A DNA stretch of 25,684 nt from Myxococcales bacterium UBA1238 (lineage in GTDB: Bacteria; Myxococcota_A; Bradymonadia; UBA7976; UBA1532). Positions 24,818 through 25,684 of the stretch are shown piece after piece. The stretch spans positions 82,540-108,223 of the forward strand of contig DBWM01000068.1 in the NCBI GenBank assembly GCA_002309015.1, read 5' to 3'. Below the pieces are notes generated by a model that was not told where the DNA came from, ran no database searches, and saw nothing but the letters and a program-made list of their open reading frames with translations. The stretch's first letter is position 1. Each line of letters starts with the position of its first letter. The position numbers and the translations under genes were made by a program.

Positions 24818-25534
24818 CTACTCTTCCCGCTCGCCCGCCTTTTGCTTTCGCGTGCGATCCGCCTTCTGAAGGGCGCGATGCTCGTCGATGAGCGCGTTCA
24901 GCGCCTTCGCCAGATGCTCCAAATCCTCCGCATCTCCCAAAAGGAGCATCGCGTTCAGCTGATCCACAAAGTTACGGTAGGCGGTCTCGTAGGCGACGCG
25001 GAGCTTTTTCATGAGGCCGCTCTCCACCATCGCCTTGGCGACGTTCTTTTCTTTGCGCAAATCCAAAAAGAGGTTCCAGCGCCGTTCGAGCTCGGCCACC
25101 CAGTAGCTGCAGGCCGCCTTCGCGATCGTCTCTTCGGGGATCTCGTGGAGCGCGGTCAGGAGCTGGTTCAGATGGTCGTATTCGGTCTGATAACTCAAAT
25201 ACGTGGGATTCCCGATCCGCTCGATCGCTTCGCGGACCCGTTCACCGGCCTCACAGGTCTGCTCGTTAAAATGGAACGCCGAGGCCTGCGCCTGATGGTA
25301 GAGCCCGTACCAGGCGCGATCGGTCATGCGATCCGCTTCCTCGATGATGCTCGCAAACTGCGCGTCCGCCTTGGCCCGCTGCTTGTTCAGCGCGTCGTAA
25401 GTTTCGTTCAGTTCCCGAGCCAGGCCCCAGCGTCCGGAAGGCAGCTGGTCGTCGACGATGCGCTTAAAGCTTTCGGCGTAGGCGAGGAGGGTCTGGAGAG
25501 AAAAGTGAGCGACTTTGTAGGTTTGGACCTTCAT
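24818..25534 (-). CDS. DUF6261-like all-helical protein (238 aa)
   Basis: The protein is almost wholly helical. Matches to my recollection of the DUF6261 family: DRAWYGLYHQAQASAFHF near 70-90, LSYQTEYDHLNQLLTALH near 112-130, YWVAELERRWNLFLDLRKEKN near 145-165, and the closing AYRNFVDQLNAML. No signal peptide, membrane helix or catalytic motif, and the last 20 residues are charged. The family has no known function. The start is ATG 25534 (AAGG seven bases upstream); GTG 25576 would add 14 residues without a ribosome site. It stands alone on this strand, convergent with the btpA-family gene (13 bases apart, no obvious terminator between). Confidence 0.7.
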   Translation of the reverse strand: MKVQTYKVAHFSLQTLLAYAESFKRIVDDQLPSGRWGLARELNETYDALNKQRAKADAQFASIIEEADRMTDRAWYGLYHQAQASAFHFNEQTCEAGERVREAIERIGNPTYLSYQTEYDHLNQLLTALHEIPEETIAKAACSYWVAELERRWNLFLDLRKEKNVAKAMVESGLMKKLRVAYETAYRNFVDQLNAMLLLGDAEDLEHLAKALNALIDEHRALQKADRTRKQKAGEREE

Positions 25535-25684
25535 TTTGCGGCCTTTCGGGGGTAAGCAAATCTCAAATGCGATCACGATGAGGGTGTCTTATCAGAACCG
25601 AAGCCCATTTGATAGCTGTTTTTGCGGGACAAACCGACCCCGGAAGCTCCAGACCGCCTTTGGCCCCCGGACAAATCCACCCTG
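25535..25684 (-). promoter_or_regulatory. Upstream region of the DUF6261-like gene, window edge
   Basis: These 150 bases hold the ribosome site of the gene to the left and presumably its promoter. No coding frame or conserved site could be recognised. Confidence 0.25.

Overview
The window is GC-rich (roughly 60% by eye), densely coded and rich in eukaryotic-like Ser/Thr kinase folds: six kinase-fold domains in about 25 kb, together with kinase/SUMF1 (FGE-sulfatase-fold) fusions, PEGA domains, a DUF2381-like exported protein and TPR proteins. This suggests a Myxococcota/Bradymonadales-type bacterium (formerly Deltaproteobacteria). No taxonomic marker gene is complete here, so this is an inference. 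No rRNA, tRNA, CRISPR array, transposase or reverse transcriptase was seen.

Layout. (1) 1-1257 minus: 3'-truncated RNase Y-like protein with an intact HD site but a degenerate KH loop. (2) 1377-16592: a kinase/pseudokinase signalling island. A lone pseudokinase (plus) converges with and overlaps a four-gene minus operon that reads 11101 to 2605: pseudokinase-TM-SUMF1 receptor, P-loop/helical-repeat ATPase, exported DUF2381-like protein, membrane kinase of HGD type. Divergent from that operon is a 1760-residue protein built as [pseudokinase-helical-beta-SUMF1]-[active kinase-helical-beta-SUMF1]. (3) 17132-18883 plus: exported TPR protein with two C-terminal membrane helices, then a thioredoxin with a 15-cysteine tail. 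(4) 19249-23850 minus: a tight operon of PEGA receptor kinase, lipoprotein trypsin/PDZ protease, CelD-like GNAT and DUF2293 protein, with a plausible promoter at 23890-23918. (5) 24001-25534: BtpA/SgcQ-family TIM barrel (plus), convergent with a DUF6261-like helical protein (minus).

How it may work together. In region 2, the SUMF1 domain outside the membrane (925-residue protein) and the exported DUF2381-like protein could sense envelope signals. The pseudokinases could scaffold or allosterically control the two apparently active kinases, and the ATPase with helical repeats would be a PknK-like regulator split from its kinase. All three SUMF1 domains lack the paired copper-binding cysteines of true formylglycine-generating enzyme, so they are probably binding modules. 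The strongest candidate for an undescribed system is this island: three pseudokinases, two kinases, three non-catalytic SUMF1 folds and an ATPase. No output (transcription factor, secretion apparatus or phosphatase) is visible inside the window.
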